This document shows positions 8,397 through 15,585 of a DNA stretch of 64,000 nucleotides, in pieces. The notes below the pieces were generated by a model. It searched no databases. It saw nothing but the letters and a program-made list of their open reading frames with translations, and was not told the DNA's origin. The position numbers were made by a program, and so were the translations under genes. Within the stretch, counting starts at the first letter, position 1. The number at the start of each line of letters is the position of its first letter. The DNA is from RGIG3013 sp045538935 (lineage in GTDB: Bacteria; Bacillota; Clostridia; Oscillospirales; Acutalibacteraceae): contig JAZQEI010000021.1 in NCBI GenBank assembly GCA_045538935.1, positions 55,414 to 119,413 on the forward strand, read 5' to 3'.

Positions 8397-8668
8397 GGTA
8401 ACGAGAGTTGAACACATTGCGGTTTCTCTCGCCGCCTTTTCCCGTCTTTCTTGCGCTTATTCTTGTAAGGCGACGGCCTTACGGCAAATTTCACGCTGCG
8501 TCTTTCGAAAAAAGTCGTGCGAGATAAACTCTTCGACCTTAAAATCAAAGAATTTTTTAAAAGAGCGAAGACGAAGAACGCAGTAATACTGACGTATTAC
8601 AAGTGATGAGGCAAGAAAAGGTAAAGAATTATTGATTTTAAGGCGTAACGGGTTCGACTCTCGTTACC
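8397..8668 (+). repeat. Hairpin-rich insert with tRNA-3'-end-like inverted termini
   Basis: The 272-bp segment fills the whole infB-rbfA gap. Its ends are inverted repeats: GGTAACGAGAGTTGAACAC (8397-8415) against the complement of 8650-8668, 17 of 19 matching. The right end reads GGGTTCGACTCTCGTTACC followed by CA, like a tRNA T-arm and acceptor end. Inside are two perfect 18-base hairpins (8465-8482 and 8583-8600) and a 12-bp repeat pair CCTTAAAATCAA (8537-8548) with its complement at 8632-8643. No convincing gene is present. Similar tRNA-piece segments lie near 15.4, 37.9 and 56.8 kb. Confidence 0.6.
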
Positions 8669-8682
8669 CAAAGGAGATAACT

Positions 8683-9039
8683 ATGCCCGGATATAAAATA
8701 AATCGCATTACTTCTGATATTCGTATGGCTCTAGCAGATATACTGCGTGAAGTAAAGGATCCCAGAGTAAGCAAATTGATAAGCATTGTAAAACTGCAGG
8801 TTTCTGATGATTTATCGTATGCCACAGTATATATAAGTGCTATAGAAGGCATGGAAAAAACGCAAGAATCGGTAAAAGGTTTAAAAAATGCTGCGGGTTA
8901 CATTAGGCGTGAGCTTGGCCAAAAGCTAAAGCTCCGCAAGGTACCTGAGCTAAAGTTTGTAGCCGACGATTCTATAGTAAAAAGCGCTAATATTTCTATG
9001 ATTATAGACTCCTTCAAAAAGGAGAAAGAAGATGAATAA
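8683..9039 (+). CDS. rbfA: 30S ribosome-binding factor RbfA
   Basis: RbfA assists 16S rRNA 5' maturation and 30S assembly. The 118-residue protein shows the family N-terminus (YKINRITSDIRMALADILREV, with KDPRV) and a KH-like fold (SYATVYISAIEG, then YIRRELGQKLKLRKVPELKF). The ATG at 8683 has AAGGAG at 8671-8676, right after the tRNA-like end of the upstream insert. It overlaps nrnA by 8 bases. The insert places an unusual structured spacer before this gene, which may influence its expression. Confidence 0.94.
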   Translation: MPGYKINRITSDIRMALADILREVKDPRVSKLISIVKLQVSDDLSYATVYISAIEGMEKTQESVKGLKNAAGYIRRELGQKLKLRKVPELKFVADDSIVKSANISMIIDSFKKEKEDE

Positions 9040-10021
9040 CTGTTTATCGCTATCATTAGACGATACTTGTTCATTTTTAAAAGAGCACGATAATTATATA
9101 ATATTAACCCACGCTTCACCCGATGGCGACACTTTAGGCTCAGCTTTTGCACTTAGCAGAGCCCTAATTTGTCTTGGTAAAAATGCGTGGGTGTTGTGCC
9201 CAGATAAAATACCCACAAAGTTTGGGTATTTTGCTACTCAATGCGGTATAGAGCATACTAAAAATACTACCGTTATATCGGTTGATGTTGCCGATTTACA
9301 TTTGCTTGGTAAATATGAAGGTATTTATGCAGATAAAATAGAGCTTGCAATAGACCACCATATATCTAACAAGCGTTTTGCCAAACGACTTTATCTTGAT
9401 ACCAGCGCCGCTGCCGCGTGTGAGTGCATTTATGAAATAATTATGGCTTTAGGTGTTCAAATAGATAAAACTATGGCAGAGGCTCTGTTTACCGGTATTG
9501 TTACCGATACAGGTTGTTTTAAGTATTCAAATACAACACCTAAAACCCATATTATAGCTTCAAAGCTTATGGAATACGGCATTGATGCCGCGGCCATAAA
9601 CAAATTGATGTTCGATACAAAAACGCGTGCCCGTATGGAAATTGAGCGTTTGGCGTTAGAATCGGCACAGTTTTATTTTAACGATAAATGCTGTGTTATA
9701 TGTGCCACGTGCGATATGAAGCAAAAAGCTGGTTGTAATGACGATGATTTAGAAGGCTTATCGGTATTGTCAAACTGTGTAGAAGGCGTTTTAATAGGTG
9801 TTACTATGATTGAAACCACAAAAAACACCTTTAAAATATCTCTCAGAGCCTATTCACCATATAATGCATCGGTAATTTGTGGCAGATTAGGCGGCGGAGG
9901 TCATATATCGGCAGCAGGTTGTCAAATTGTGGGTGACCTTAATACCGCAAAACAGCAAATTTTAGATTGCATAAAGCAACACATGGAGGAAGTCGATGCA
10001 GGGTCTTATTCTTGTATGTAA
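9032..10021 (+). CDS. nrnA: DHH/DHHA1 phosphoesterase NrnA-like (nanoRNase/pAp phosphatase)
   Basis: Members degrade very short RNAs and often dephosphorylate pAp. The 329-residue protein carries the metal-binding motifs THASPDGDTLGSA (about residues 27-39), the IDHH motif near residue 110, and the DHHA1 glycine-rich motif RLGGGGHISAAG near the C-terminus. The position between rbfA and truB is the usual Firmicutes arrangement. It overlaps rbfA by 8 and truB by 26 bases, so translation is probably coupled. Confidence 0.9.
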   Translation: MNNCLSLSLDDTCSFLKEHDNYIILTHASPDGDTLGSAFALSRALICLGKNAWVLCPDKIPTKFGYFATQCGIEHTKNTTVISVDVADLHLLGKYEGIYADKIELAIDHHISNKRFAKRLYLDTSAAAACECIYEIIMALGVQIDKTMAEALFTGIVTDTGCFKYSNTTPKTHIIASKLMEYGIDAAAINKLMFDTKTRARMEIERLALESAQFYFNDKCCVICATCDMKQKAGCNDDDLEGLSVLSNCVEGVLIGVTMIETTKNTFKISLRAYSPYNASVICGRLGGGGHISAAGCQIVGDLNTAKQQILDCIKQHMEEVDAGSYSCM

Positions 10022-10886
10022 ACCAAATGGCATAACTTCATTTAAAGCAGTATCTAAAATAAAGCACCTATGCGCCGAAAAGCGTGTGGGTCATACAGGC
10101 ACGCTTGATCCTATGGCGACAGGCGTGCTACCTATATTTATAGGCAGAGCAACCGTACTGTCTAATTTTTTGTTAGAGTCAGACAAGCGTTATACTGCCG
10201 AAATAACATTAGGTATTAGTACAAGTACCTCCGACATTACCGGTGAAATAATTTCTAAATGTGATGTAAAAGTAACAAAAGAGCAAATACAAAAAGTCCT
10301 AAATGGCTTTGTTGGCAAGCAAATGCAGTTGCCGCCTATGTATTCTGCAATACAAAAAGACGGTGTAAGGTTATATACGCTGGCTCGTCAAGGAATAGAG
10401 GTTGAGCGTGAGCCCAGAGAAATTGAAATACACTCTATACAAATGGTATCTGATTTTAATGATAATAAATTTACCATTGATGTAAGTTGTTCTAAGGGCA
10501 CATATATTCGCTCACTTTGCACCGATATTGGCGATAAACTTGGAGTGTGCGCTACATTGTCTAAGCTTTGTCGAACAAAAACGGCACAGTTTTGTATAGA
10601 AAATTGTGTGGATTTAGATACACTAAATAAAGAAAATATTTCACAGTACATATTACCAGAAGAAGCTGCAGTAATGCAGTTTAGAGCGGTTAATATTACC
10701 GAAAAACAAGCCATAAGATTTTCGAACGGCGGTCAGTTAGATTTAGATAGATTAAAAATAGAAAGCCTTGCCGACCGAGAGATACTTCGTGTGAGATATA
10801 ATGATACTCTTTTAGGACTCGGCTCGGTAAACAAAGAAAAAAATCAGTTAGATATTAAGTGTTTGGTAAATCTGATTAAGTCTTGA
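9996..10886 (+). CDS. truB: tRNA pseudouridine-55 synthase TruB
   Basis: TruB makes pseudouridine 55 in the T-loop of tRNAs. The 296-residue protein has the catalytic motif GHTGTLDP with the nucleophile Asp38, the RYTAEITLGISTSTSD motif, the LPPMYSAIQKDGVRLY motif and the SKGTYIRSL motif. A C-terminal domain of the bacterial type follows residue 230. It starts inside nrnA and ends 20 bases before ribF. Confidence 0.95.
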   Translation: MQGLILVCKPNGITSFKAVSKIKHLCAEKRVGHTGTLDPMATGVLPIFIGRATVLSNFLLESDKRYTAEITLGISTSTSDITGEIISKCDVKVTKEQIQKVLNGFVGKQMQLPPMYSAIQKDGVRLYTLARQGIEVEREPREIEIHSIQMVSDFNDNKFTIDVSCSKGTYIRSLCTDIGDKLGVCATLSKLCRTKTAQFCIENCVDLDTLNKENISQYILPEEAAVMQFRAVNITEKQAIRFSNGGQLDLDRLKIESLADREILRVRYNDTLLGLGSVNKEKNQLDIKCLVNLIKS

Positions 10887-10906
10887 TAAAGAAGGGGAGC
10901 GGTGTA

Positions 10907-11767
10907 ATGGAAAATGCTTTAGCGCTAGGCACATTTGACGGTTTGCATAAAGGTCACATGTCGGTTGTAAACTGTGCAGTTAACAGCGGCTTTAAAAGCA
11001 TTGCGGTAATTTTTGCCGAACCACCCGCCGCAAGTCTTTTAAACAAAGAGCATGCCAACATATTAGACCCACAATTTAAATTCCGTTTACTAAAAAAAAT
11101 TGGGTTTGATGATGTTGTTGTTTTAGATTTTGACGCTGTTAAAGACACCACAGCACAACAGTTTTTAAACAATTTAAAATTACAGTATAATCCTAAAAAA
11201 ATATGCTGCGGGTTTAACTATACCTTTGGCAAGGCAAAGAGCGGTGATGTAACATTACTGGCTCAGTTTTGCAAAGAAAATAATATTCAGCTATCGGTGT
11301 CAGAAAATGTTATGTGTGATGGAGTAAGTATTTCTTCATCATATATTCGTTCTTTAATAAATGATGGTAATGTTAAAAAAGCCAACACCTTTCTTTACGA
11401 GCCGTTTAGCTTTTGTGCAAAGGTTGTTCACGGCGATGAGCGTGGCAGAACAATAGGTATTCCTACCATTAACCAAGTGTATCCTAAAAATTTGGTGTTG
11501 CCGCGTTTTGGCGTTTATTCTACAAGTTGTAAAATAAATGGCAAAAATTATAAATCTATAACTAACATTGGTTACAGGCCTACCTACAAAACCGACATCA
11601 TAACCGCAGAAACACATATTTTAGATTTTAATTTAGATGTATATTCAAGTGAAGTTACCGTCACGCTAAATGAATTTTTAAGAGACGAAATACGATTTGA
11701 TAATATAGAGCAACTTAAAAATCAAATAAGTATAGATATTGAAAAGGTAAGAGGGAGAGAAAAATGA
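10907..11767 (+). CDS. ribF: Bifunctional riboflavin kinase/FAD synthetase RibF
   Basis: RibF converts riboflavin to FMN and FAD. The 286-residue protein has the FAD synthetase nucleotidyl-transferase domain first (ALGTFDGLHKGH at residues about 4-15; later GVSISSSYIRSLINDGNV) and the riboflavin kinase domain from about 165 (VVHGDERGRTIGIPTINQVYP, then FGVYST and GYRPTY). The ATG at 10907 follows AAGGGGAGC; an upstream in-frame start is not supported by spacing. It closes the conserved translation operon, and its stop overlaps the start of the first cohesin gene by 4 bases. Confidence 0.93.
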   Translation: MENALALGTFDGLHKGHMSVVNCAVNSGFKSIAVIFAEPPAASLLNKEHANILDPQFKFRLLKKIGFDDVVVLDFDAVKDTTAQQFLNNLKLQYNPKKICCGFNYTFGKAKSGDVTLLAQFCKENNIQLSVSENVMCDGVSISSSYIRSLINDGNVKKANTFLYEPFSFCAKVVHGDERGRTIGIPTINQVYPKNLVLPRFGVYSTSCKINGKNYKSITNIGYRPTYKTDIITAETHILDFNLDVYSSEVTVTLNEFLRDEIRFDNIEQLKNQISIDIEKVRGREK

Positions 11768-12399
11768 AAAAAACAGTTTTAAGTTTTCTTTTAATAGTTA
11801 TTATTTTGTTTGGAACCAGCATTGTATCATATGCGGCAGAACCCACTATAGAACTTGTATCACAAGGAGTAACAGACAATACCCTTAAGGTTGATGTTGT
11901 GTTAAACGATAACCCAGGAGTTATTGTAATGAGGTTAAAGGTTGTGTTTAATACTGATGCTTTAAAGCTTACCAATATTGTCGACAAAGCTCAACTAGGT
12001 GAAAACACCCATACTGATAATTTAAGCTCTAACGATATTTATCTTTATTGGTCAAATCCTACTGCAACCCAAGATTATACCTTTAATGGCACAGTTGCAA
12101 CGCTTGAATTTAATATAGTAGATGCATCAAAGAAGGGCGAAATTAGTCTTTCGTACAATGTAGATAATTATGATATTATAAATTATGATCTTAAAAAGGT
12201 AAACTTTAAAACTAATTCTGTTAGCCTTGATTTATCTAGTAGCGTTTTATCTGATGTTAGTAATTCAAGTCAGCCTACTAACAATAAATCTCAAGGCCTT
12301 GGCACTTGGTTTTACATAGGAATAGGCGTATTGGCTATTTTAATAGCAACAGTTGTGGTAATGATTTATGTTAAAAAATGTAACAAAGAAAATAATTAG
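11764..12399 (+). CDS. Membrane-anchored cohesin-domain protein
   Basis: Cohesin modules bind dockerin modules in cellulosome-type assemblies. The 211-residue protein has a signal peptide (to about SYAAEP), one cohesin-like beta-sandwich at about 25-155 (VIVMRLKVVFNTDALKL, NGTVATLEFNIVDASKKG), a Ser/Asn/Gln-rich linker and a C-terminal membrane helix (WFYIGIGVLAILIATVVVM) with a basic tail KKCNKENN. It therefore displays one cohesin outside the membrane. It overlaps ribF by 4 bases, so it is in the same operon. A dockerin protein is encoded 1.5 kb downstream. The binding partner is inferred. Confidence 0.82.
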   Translation: MKKTVLSFLLIVIILFGTSIVSYAAEPTIELVSQGVTDNTLKVDVVLNDNPGVIVMRLKVVFNTDALKLTNIVDKAQLGENTHTDNLSSNDIYLYWSNPTATQDYTFNGTVATLEFNIVDASKKGEISLSYNVDNYDIINYDLKKVNFKTNSVSLDLSSSVLSDVSNSSQPTNNKSQGLGTWFYIGIGVLAILIATVVVMIYVKKCNKENN

Positions 12400-13201
12400 T
12401 TTTTGTTTGGTTGTAGTAGTATGTGCACTGTGTTCTTTTTGCGTATGTGCTAATACTAATGCCGTTATTTACGCGACCGATGTAACAGCCAAGCCTAACG
12501 ATATTGTAAAAATAGAGGTAGTACTAGATTTTAACCCCGGTATAAACACATTAAGACTGTTTGTGGATTATAGTAGTGAGTATTTTGAACTTGTAAGCAG
12601 TACCGATGGCGAAATACTCGGCCAGTCTACTCACAGTAAAGACATATCGGCGAAGCCTTATGTTTTGTATTGGACTAATTCTTCTAAAGAAGATTTTACA
12701 AAAAATGGTGTGTTAGCTACCTTAGAGTTTAAAGTTAAAAAGTCAACACCATCAGGTGGATATCCAATAAATCTTTATTTCAAAAGCGCTAATGACTGCA
12801 TAAATTCAAAGCTATCACCAATAACTGTTGAGCTAGATAATGGTGTAATTACTGTAGAAAATGAGCAAGATTTAATTTTGAGTACATCTACTCAAAACAG
12901 TAAAATCCCTGTAAGCTCTAACGAGATTTTGTCACCAGAGTTTTCGTCAAATCCGAATACGGTGTCTAATACTACTTCAAAAAACGCAACAAGTGTGCAG
13001 AATTTACAGAGTACACAAAGTATAATTGAAAGCAGTGATATGATAGATTTCGTTAGTGAACAAGATTTTGTTACATCACAACAACAAATAAATGAAGAAA
13101 ATTCTGTGAATTTATTCTTGATTTTAGGACTCTCGCTATTGGTATTAATAGCAGTAGCGGTGGTAATTGTGTTAATAAATAAAAAACCTCTTGCAAAATA
13201 A
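12368..13201 (+). CDS. Second membrane-anchored cohesin-domain protein
   Basis: A paralogue of the preceding gene, 277 residues long. It has a signal peptide (ISFCLVVVVCALCSFCVCA), one cohesin-like domain at about 30-160 (INTLRLFVDYSSEYFEL, GVLATLEFKVKKSTPSGGYP), a longer Ser/Thr/Asn-rich stalk of about 90 residues, then a membrane helix (LFLILGLSLLVLIAVAVVIV) and KKPLAK. The longer stalk would hold its cohesin farther from the membrane. It overlaps the first cohesin gene by 32 bases. The -35 box of the dockerin promoter lies in its last codons. Confidence 0.82.
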   Translation: MLKNVTKKIISFCLVVVVCALCSFCVCANTNAVIYATDVTAKPNDIVKIEVVLDFNPGINTLRLFVDYSSEYFELVSSTDGEILGQSTHSKDISAKPYVLYWTNSSKEDFTKNGVLATLEFKVKKSTPSGGYPINLYFKSANDCINSKLSPITVELDNGVITVENEQDLILSTSTQNSKIPVSSNEILSPEFSSNPNTVSNTTSKNATSVQNLQSTQSIIESSDMIDFVSEQDFVTSQQQINEENSVNLFLILGLSLLVLIAVAVVIVLINKKPLAK

Positions 13202-13219
13202 TGTAAAGTTTTGTATAAT
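13191..13219 (+). promoter_or_regulatory. Promoter of the dockerin gene
   Basis: TTGCAA (13191-13196) and TATAAT (13214-13219) are 17 bases apart. The -35 lies in the end of the second cohesin gene, giving the dockerin gene separate expression. Confidence 0.7.
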
Positions 13220-13255
13220 TAATATAAATAAGCCTTAATAAGAAGAGGTATGTAT

Positions 13256-13600
13256 ATGAAAATTAAAAAAGTAACAGGCATAATCGTTGTAATTTGCATA
13301 ATATTAACTGCAGTTATGGGCATTAGTGCATCGGCTGCAACTTTGGGTGATATTGATTCTAACGGCTCGGTAAACCCGCTAGACGTTGTAATACTTACAC
13401 GTCATCTTGCAGGTTGGGAAGGTTATGAATCACAGGTTAACACCGCAAATGCCGACCTTAACGCAGACGGCAGTATAGACCCGGTAGACCCGGTTATACT
13501 TGCGCGTCACCTTGCGGGCTGGCAAGGCTATGGTGAATTGCCATACGGTACATCTATACCTACAACACCTGATGAAGACTATATCCCAGGTATTTGGTAA
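13256..13600 (+). CDS. Secreted stand-alone type I dockerin protein
   Basis: The 114-residue protein consists of a signal peptide (ending near ISASAAT) and one dockerin module made of two duplicated calcium-binding F-hand repeats: GDIDSNGSVNPLDVVILTRH and ADLNADGSIDPVDPVILARH, each followed by LAGW. A short tail (PTTPDEDYIPGIW) ends it, and there is no catalytic or binding module. The ATG at 13256 is preferred to 13250, because AGAAGAGG ends at 13248. It has its own promoter and a strong terminator. It could bind either adjacent cohesin protein, though its role without cargo is unknown. Confidence 0.88.
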   Translation: MKIKKVTGIIVVICIILTAVMGISASAATLGDIDSNGSVNPLDVVILTRHLAGWEGYESQVNTANADLNADGSIDPVDPVILARHLAGWQGYGELPYGTSIPTTPDEDYIPGIW

Positions 13601-13611
13601 AATAAAAAGTT

Positions 13612-13644
13612 AAGCACTCTTGGAATTCCAAGAGTGCTTTTTTT
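13612..13644. terminator. Bidirectional terminator between dockerin gene and ung
   Basis: AAGCACTCTTGGAA and its exact complement (13612-13639) form a long stem followed by TTTTTTT on the plus strand and A-rich sequence on the left, so it can serve both convergent genes. Confidence 0.85.
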
Positions 13645-14311
13645 ATTTTAGTTGCCAGTCTATTGGCGTTTGGTTAGAGTTTACAAGAATTTGGTTTGCT
13701 TTTGAAAAATGCTTGCATCCAAAAAATCCACCATATGCCGAGAGCGGACTAGGGTGCACGGTTTCTAATTTTATATGTAATGGGTTGGTAATAATTTTTG
13801 CTTTTGTTTTTGCGTTGGCGCCCCAAAGCAGAAAAACAATAGGTGTAGTTTTATTATTAAGCTCACTTATAACACGGTCGGTAAATATTTCCCAACCTTT
13901 GCCTTTGTGTGAGTTTGGATTACCCTCTCTAACAGTTAAAACGGTATTTAAAAGCAATACACCTTGCTTTGCCCAGTCGGTTAGGCATCCGTGGGTGGGC
14001 TCGGCTATTTTTAAATCATCATTTAATTCTTTAAAAATATTTTTGAGTGAGGGTGGGGCAGCTACCCCGTGTTGCACCGAAAAACAAAGTCCATGGGCTT
14101 GACGTGGACCATGGTAAGGGTCTTGACCTATAATTACTACCTTGGTATCAGCAAATGATGTATATTTTAGAGCATTAAAAATATCGTGCATATTAGGATA
14201 AATTCGTTGAGTAGAATATTCTTTTTTTAAAAAAGCCCTAAGAGTTAAATAATAATCTTTATTAAACTCATCGGCTAAAATTTCATCCCAGTCGTTGTTA
14301 AACTGTACCAT
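13643..14311 (-). CDS. ung: Uracil-DNA glycosylase, family 1
   Basis: Ung removes uracil from DNA to start base excision repair. The protein has the water-activating motif VVIIGQDPYHGPRQAHGL, the uracil-contact region LLLNTVLTVREGNPNSHKGKGW, the FLLWGANAK motif and the HPSPLSAYGGFFGC loop. From the ATG at 14311 it has 223 residues, normal for the family. That start follows AAGAGG by six bases; an in-frame TTG two codons earlier abuts the binding site and is less likely. A promoter with consensus spacing lies upstream (14341-14369). Confidence 0.95.
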   Translation of the reverse strand: MVQFNNDWDEILADEFNKDYYLTLRAFLKKEYSTQRIYPNMHDIFNALKYTSFADTKVVIIGQDPYHGPRQAHGLCFSVQHGVAAPPSLKNIFKELNDDLKIAEPTHGCLTDWAKQGVLLLNTVLTVREGNPNSHKGKGWEIFTDRVISELNNKTTPIVFLLWGANAKTKAKIITNPLHIKLETVHPSPLSAYGGFFGCKHFSKANQILVNSNQTPIDWQLK

Positions 14312-14340
14312 AAGCAACCTCTTTTATAATTTGTACTTTC

Positions 14341-14369
14341 ATTATATTATAAAAAGCAAAACAGTTCAA
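14341..14369 (-). promoter_or_regulatory. Promoter of ung
   Basis: On the minus strand TTGAAC (14369-14364) and TATAAT (14346-14341) are separated by 17 bases. Confidence 0.7.
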
Positions 14370-14464
14370 TAAAAAAACTCGGTTCAACAGATTTATTGGT
14401 GTTGGTGTTCAAAATCCACCTGATAAAGCTGACGCTAAAGTATGAAAAAGTATAGTAATGTATA

Positions 14465-15058
14465 TTAACCGAAAATTAATTCCCCAAAAAATTCAGGTCG
14501 ATGGAAATCGGGCGTGGGGGTATCTACCGGATTCCAAGCAAAATAGTGCGGAGTCGGGGTGAGATCACCGCATTTGTAAAAATTGGCGCGCATCTTTTTG
14601 CCGACTGTAGGGGCAAAATTCGGGAAAAACATTTTAATGAAGGTTAAGGGAATTTGATAGGTAAGCTCCCAACCATCATTGGTGCGAATGACATTAGGGT
14701 TAATGTTGGCGCTTGGCTTGGGCAAAAGTCTTGCCGAGTCGTAGCGACAGGTGCCAAAACCGATGTGCATGCACATAGCAGGATTAAATTCAAAGTTAAA
14801 ATATCTGGTGTCGCCCTCAATGGGAGAGAAAAAGAACTCAAGACAGCTGTCCTTGCTTGGAACGCCTATGCGCCCCGTTTCTTCAGCACGTATTTCCTTT
14901 TCTTTTGCAGTAAGACGAACATAGAGTGCCTCATCATCATAGCAAACTTGAGCGGTCGCTGAGATATCAATTTCAGGTGTCCAAAGCTTTGCATCTATAG
15001 GAGCAACAGGAATATCGTTCCAGCTGCCTGTTTTAGGTAAAATTGTATAAGTTCTCAT
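14465..15058 (-). CDS. CBM9-like carbohydrate-binding domain protein
   Basis: The 197-residue protein resembles the family 9-like carbohydrate-binding (DOMON-type) beta-sandwich found alone in many gut Firmicutes. Marks include LWTPEIDISATAQVCYDDEALYVRL in outline, SCLEFFFSP, RYFNFEFNPAMCMHIG and GWELTYQIPLTFI. There is no signal peptide, so it looks cytoplasmic, which is typical of this stand-alone subgroup and argues against a role in polymer binding outside the cell. The start follows GCGAGGT. Its ligand is unknown. Confidence 0.72.
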   Translation of the reverse strand: MRTYTILPKTGSWNDIPVAPIDAKLWTPEIDISATAQVCYDDEALYVRLTAKEKEIRAEETGRIGVPSKDSCLEFFFSPIEGDTRYFNFEFNPAMCMHIGFGTCRYDSARLLPKPSANINPNVIRTNDGWELTYQIPLTFIKMFFPNFAPTVGKKMRANFYKCGDLTPTPHYFAWNPVDTPTPDFHRPEFFGELIFG

Positions 15059-15172
15059 AATATCTACCTCGCCAATCCATTGTTTAAGAATGATTTTTTA
15101 AATTTTATCATATAACTATATCTTTTTCAAGGTTTTGGAGGATACTGCAACCTTAAATGTTATTAGCATAAA

Positions 15173-15210
15173 TAAAAAAACTAAACCCAACCAAAAGGTC
15201 GGATTTGGTT
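15173..15210 (-). terminator. Terminator of tRNA-Leu
   Basis: On the minus strand, AAACCAAATCC and GGGTTTAGTTT form a stem with some G-T pairs, followed by TTTTTTTA. It lies directly after the tRNA CCA end. Confidence 0.6.
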
Positions 15211-15213
15211 TTT

Positions 15214-15300
15214 TGGTGCGGGTAACAGGGATCGAACCTGCATGAAGTTGCCCTCACTAGAACCTGAATCTAGCGCGTCTGCCAATTCCGCCATACCCGC
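15214..15300 (-). tRNA. tRNA-Leu (anticodon CAG)
   Basis: The minus strand gives an 87-base class II tRNA. It has acceptor GCGGGTA/TACCCGC, anticodon stem CTAGA/TCTAG with loop TTCAGGT (anticodon CAG, reading CUG), a long variable arm, T-loop TTCGATC and an encoded CCA. A diverged copy of its first 22 bases lies at 15481-15502. Confidence 0.95.
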
Positions 15301-15344
15301 ATATTAAATTGTTGTCAATTCTTTTGTTTATTTTTTAAAACTGT

Positions 15345-15502
15345 TATAGTAAATGTGCAGCCGCGCTTACGCGTGACTCTTGCGGTGCCCGAAAAATTTC
15401 ATCGTAAACGCTAAAATTTTTCAACCGCTGCGCCTTTTTGTGCCTCGCTGTATCGTCCACAGGACGCGCTCGGACAAAAACTGCCAATTCCACCATACCT
15501 AC
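15345..15502 (-). repeat. Hairpin-rich segment ending in a tRNA-Leu 5' fragment
   Basis: Bases 15481-15502 match the first 22 bases of tRNA-Leu (15279-15300) at 19 of 22 positions and then diverge in the D-arm. Between the fragment and the intact gene lie nested inverted repeats, among them GAAAAATTT/AAATTTTTC (15391-15422) and a GTCCTGTGGAC hairpin core on the minus strand (15465-15455). The 285-bp gap between tRNA-Leu and the MATE gene holds nothing else apart from a hairpin at 15513-15550. I see no gene here. Confidence 0.55.
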
Positions 15503-15512
15503 GTGATAACTT

Positions 15513-15550
15513 AATAAGTCTTGGTGCTACATAAGCACCAAGCGCTTATT
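15513..15550 (-). terminator. Hairpin after the MATE gene
   Basis: CTTGGTGCT (15520-15528) and AGCACCAAG (15534-15542) pair perfectly, with outer arms AATAAG/CTTATT. The U-run is weak, so termination for the minus-strand MATE gene is likely but not certain. Confidence 0.5.
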
Positions 15551-15585
15551 CATATTACTATAAAACCACATAATTGTCAAACAAA

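Noticed and set aside
8353..8586. Plus-strand open frame overlapping the infB end and the insert
   Set aside because: It starts inside infB in another frame, has no ribosome binding site and a composition set by hairpins.
8397..8668. tmRNA or intact tRNA reading of the infB-rbfA insert
   Set aside because: The right end looks like a tRNA 3' end, but the left end is its inverse rather than a tRNA 5' part, and no tag-peptide frame or anticodon arm is present.
13620..14102. Plus-strand frame of 160 residues over ung
   Set aside because: It is antisense to the clear ung gene, with no ribosome binding site or recognisable domain.
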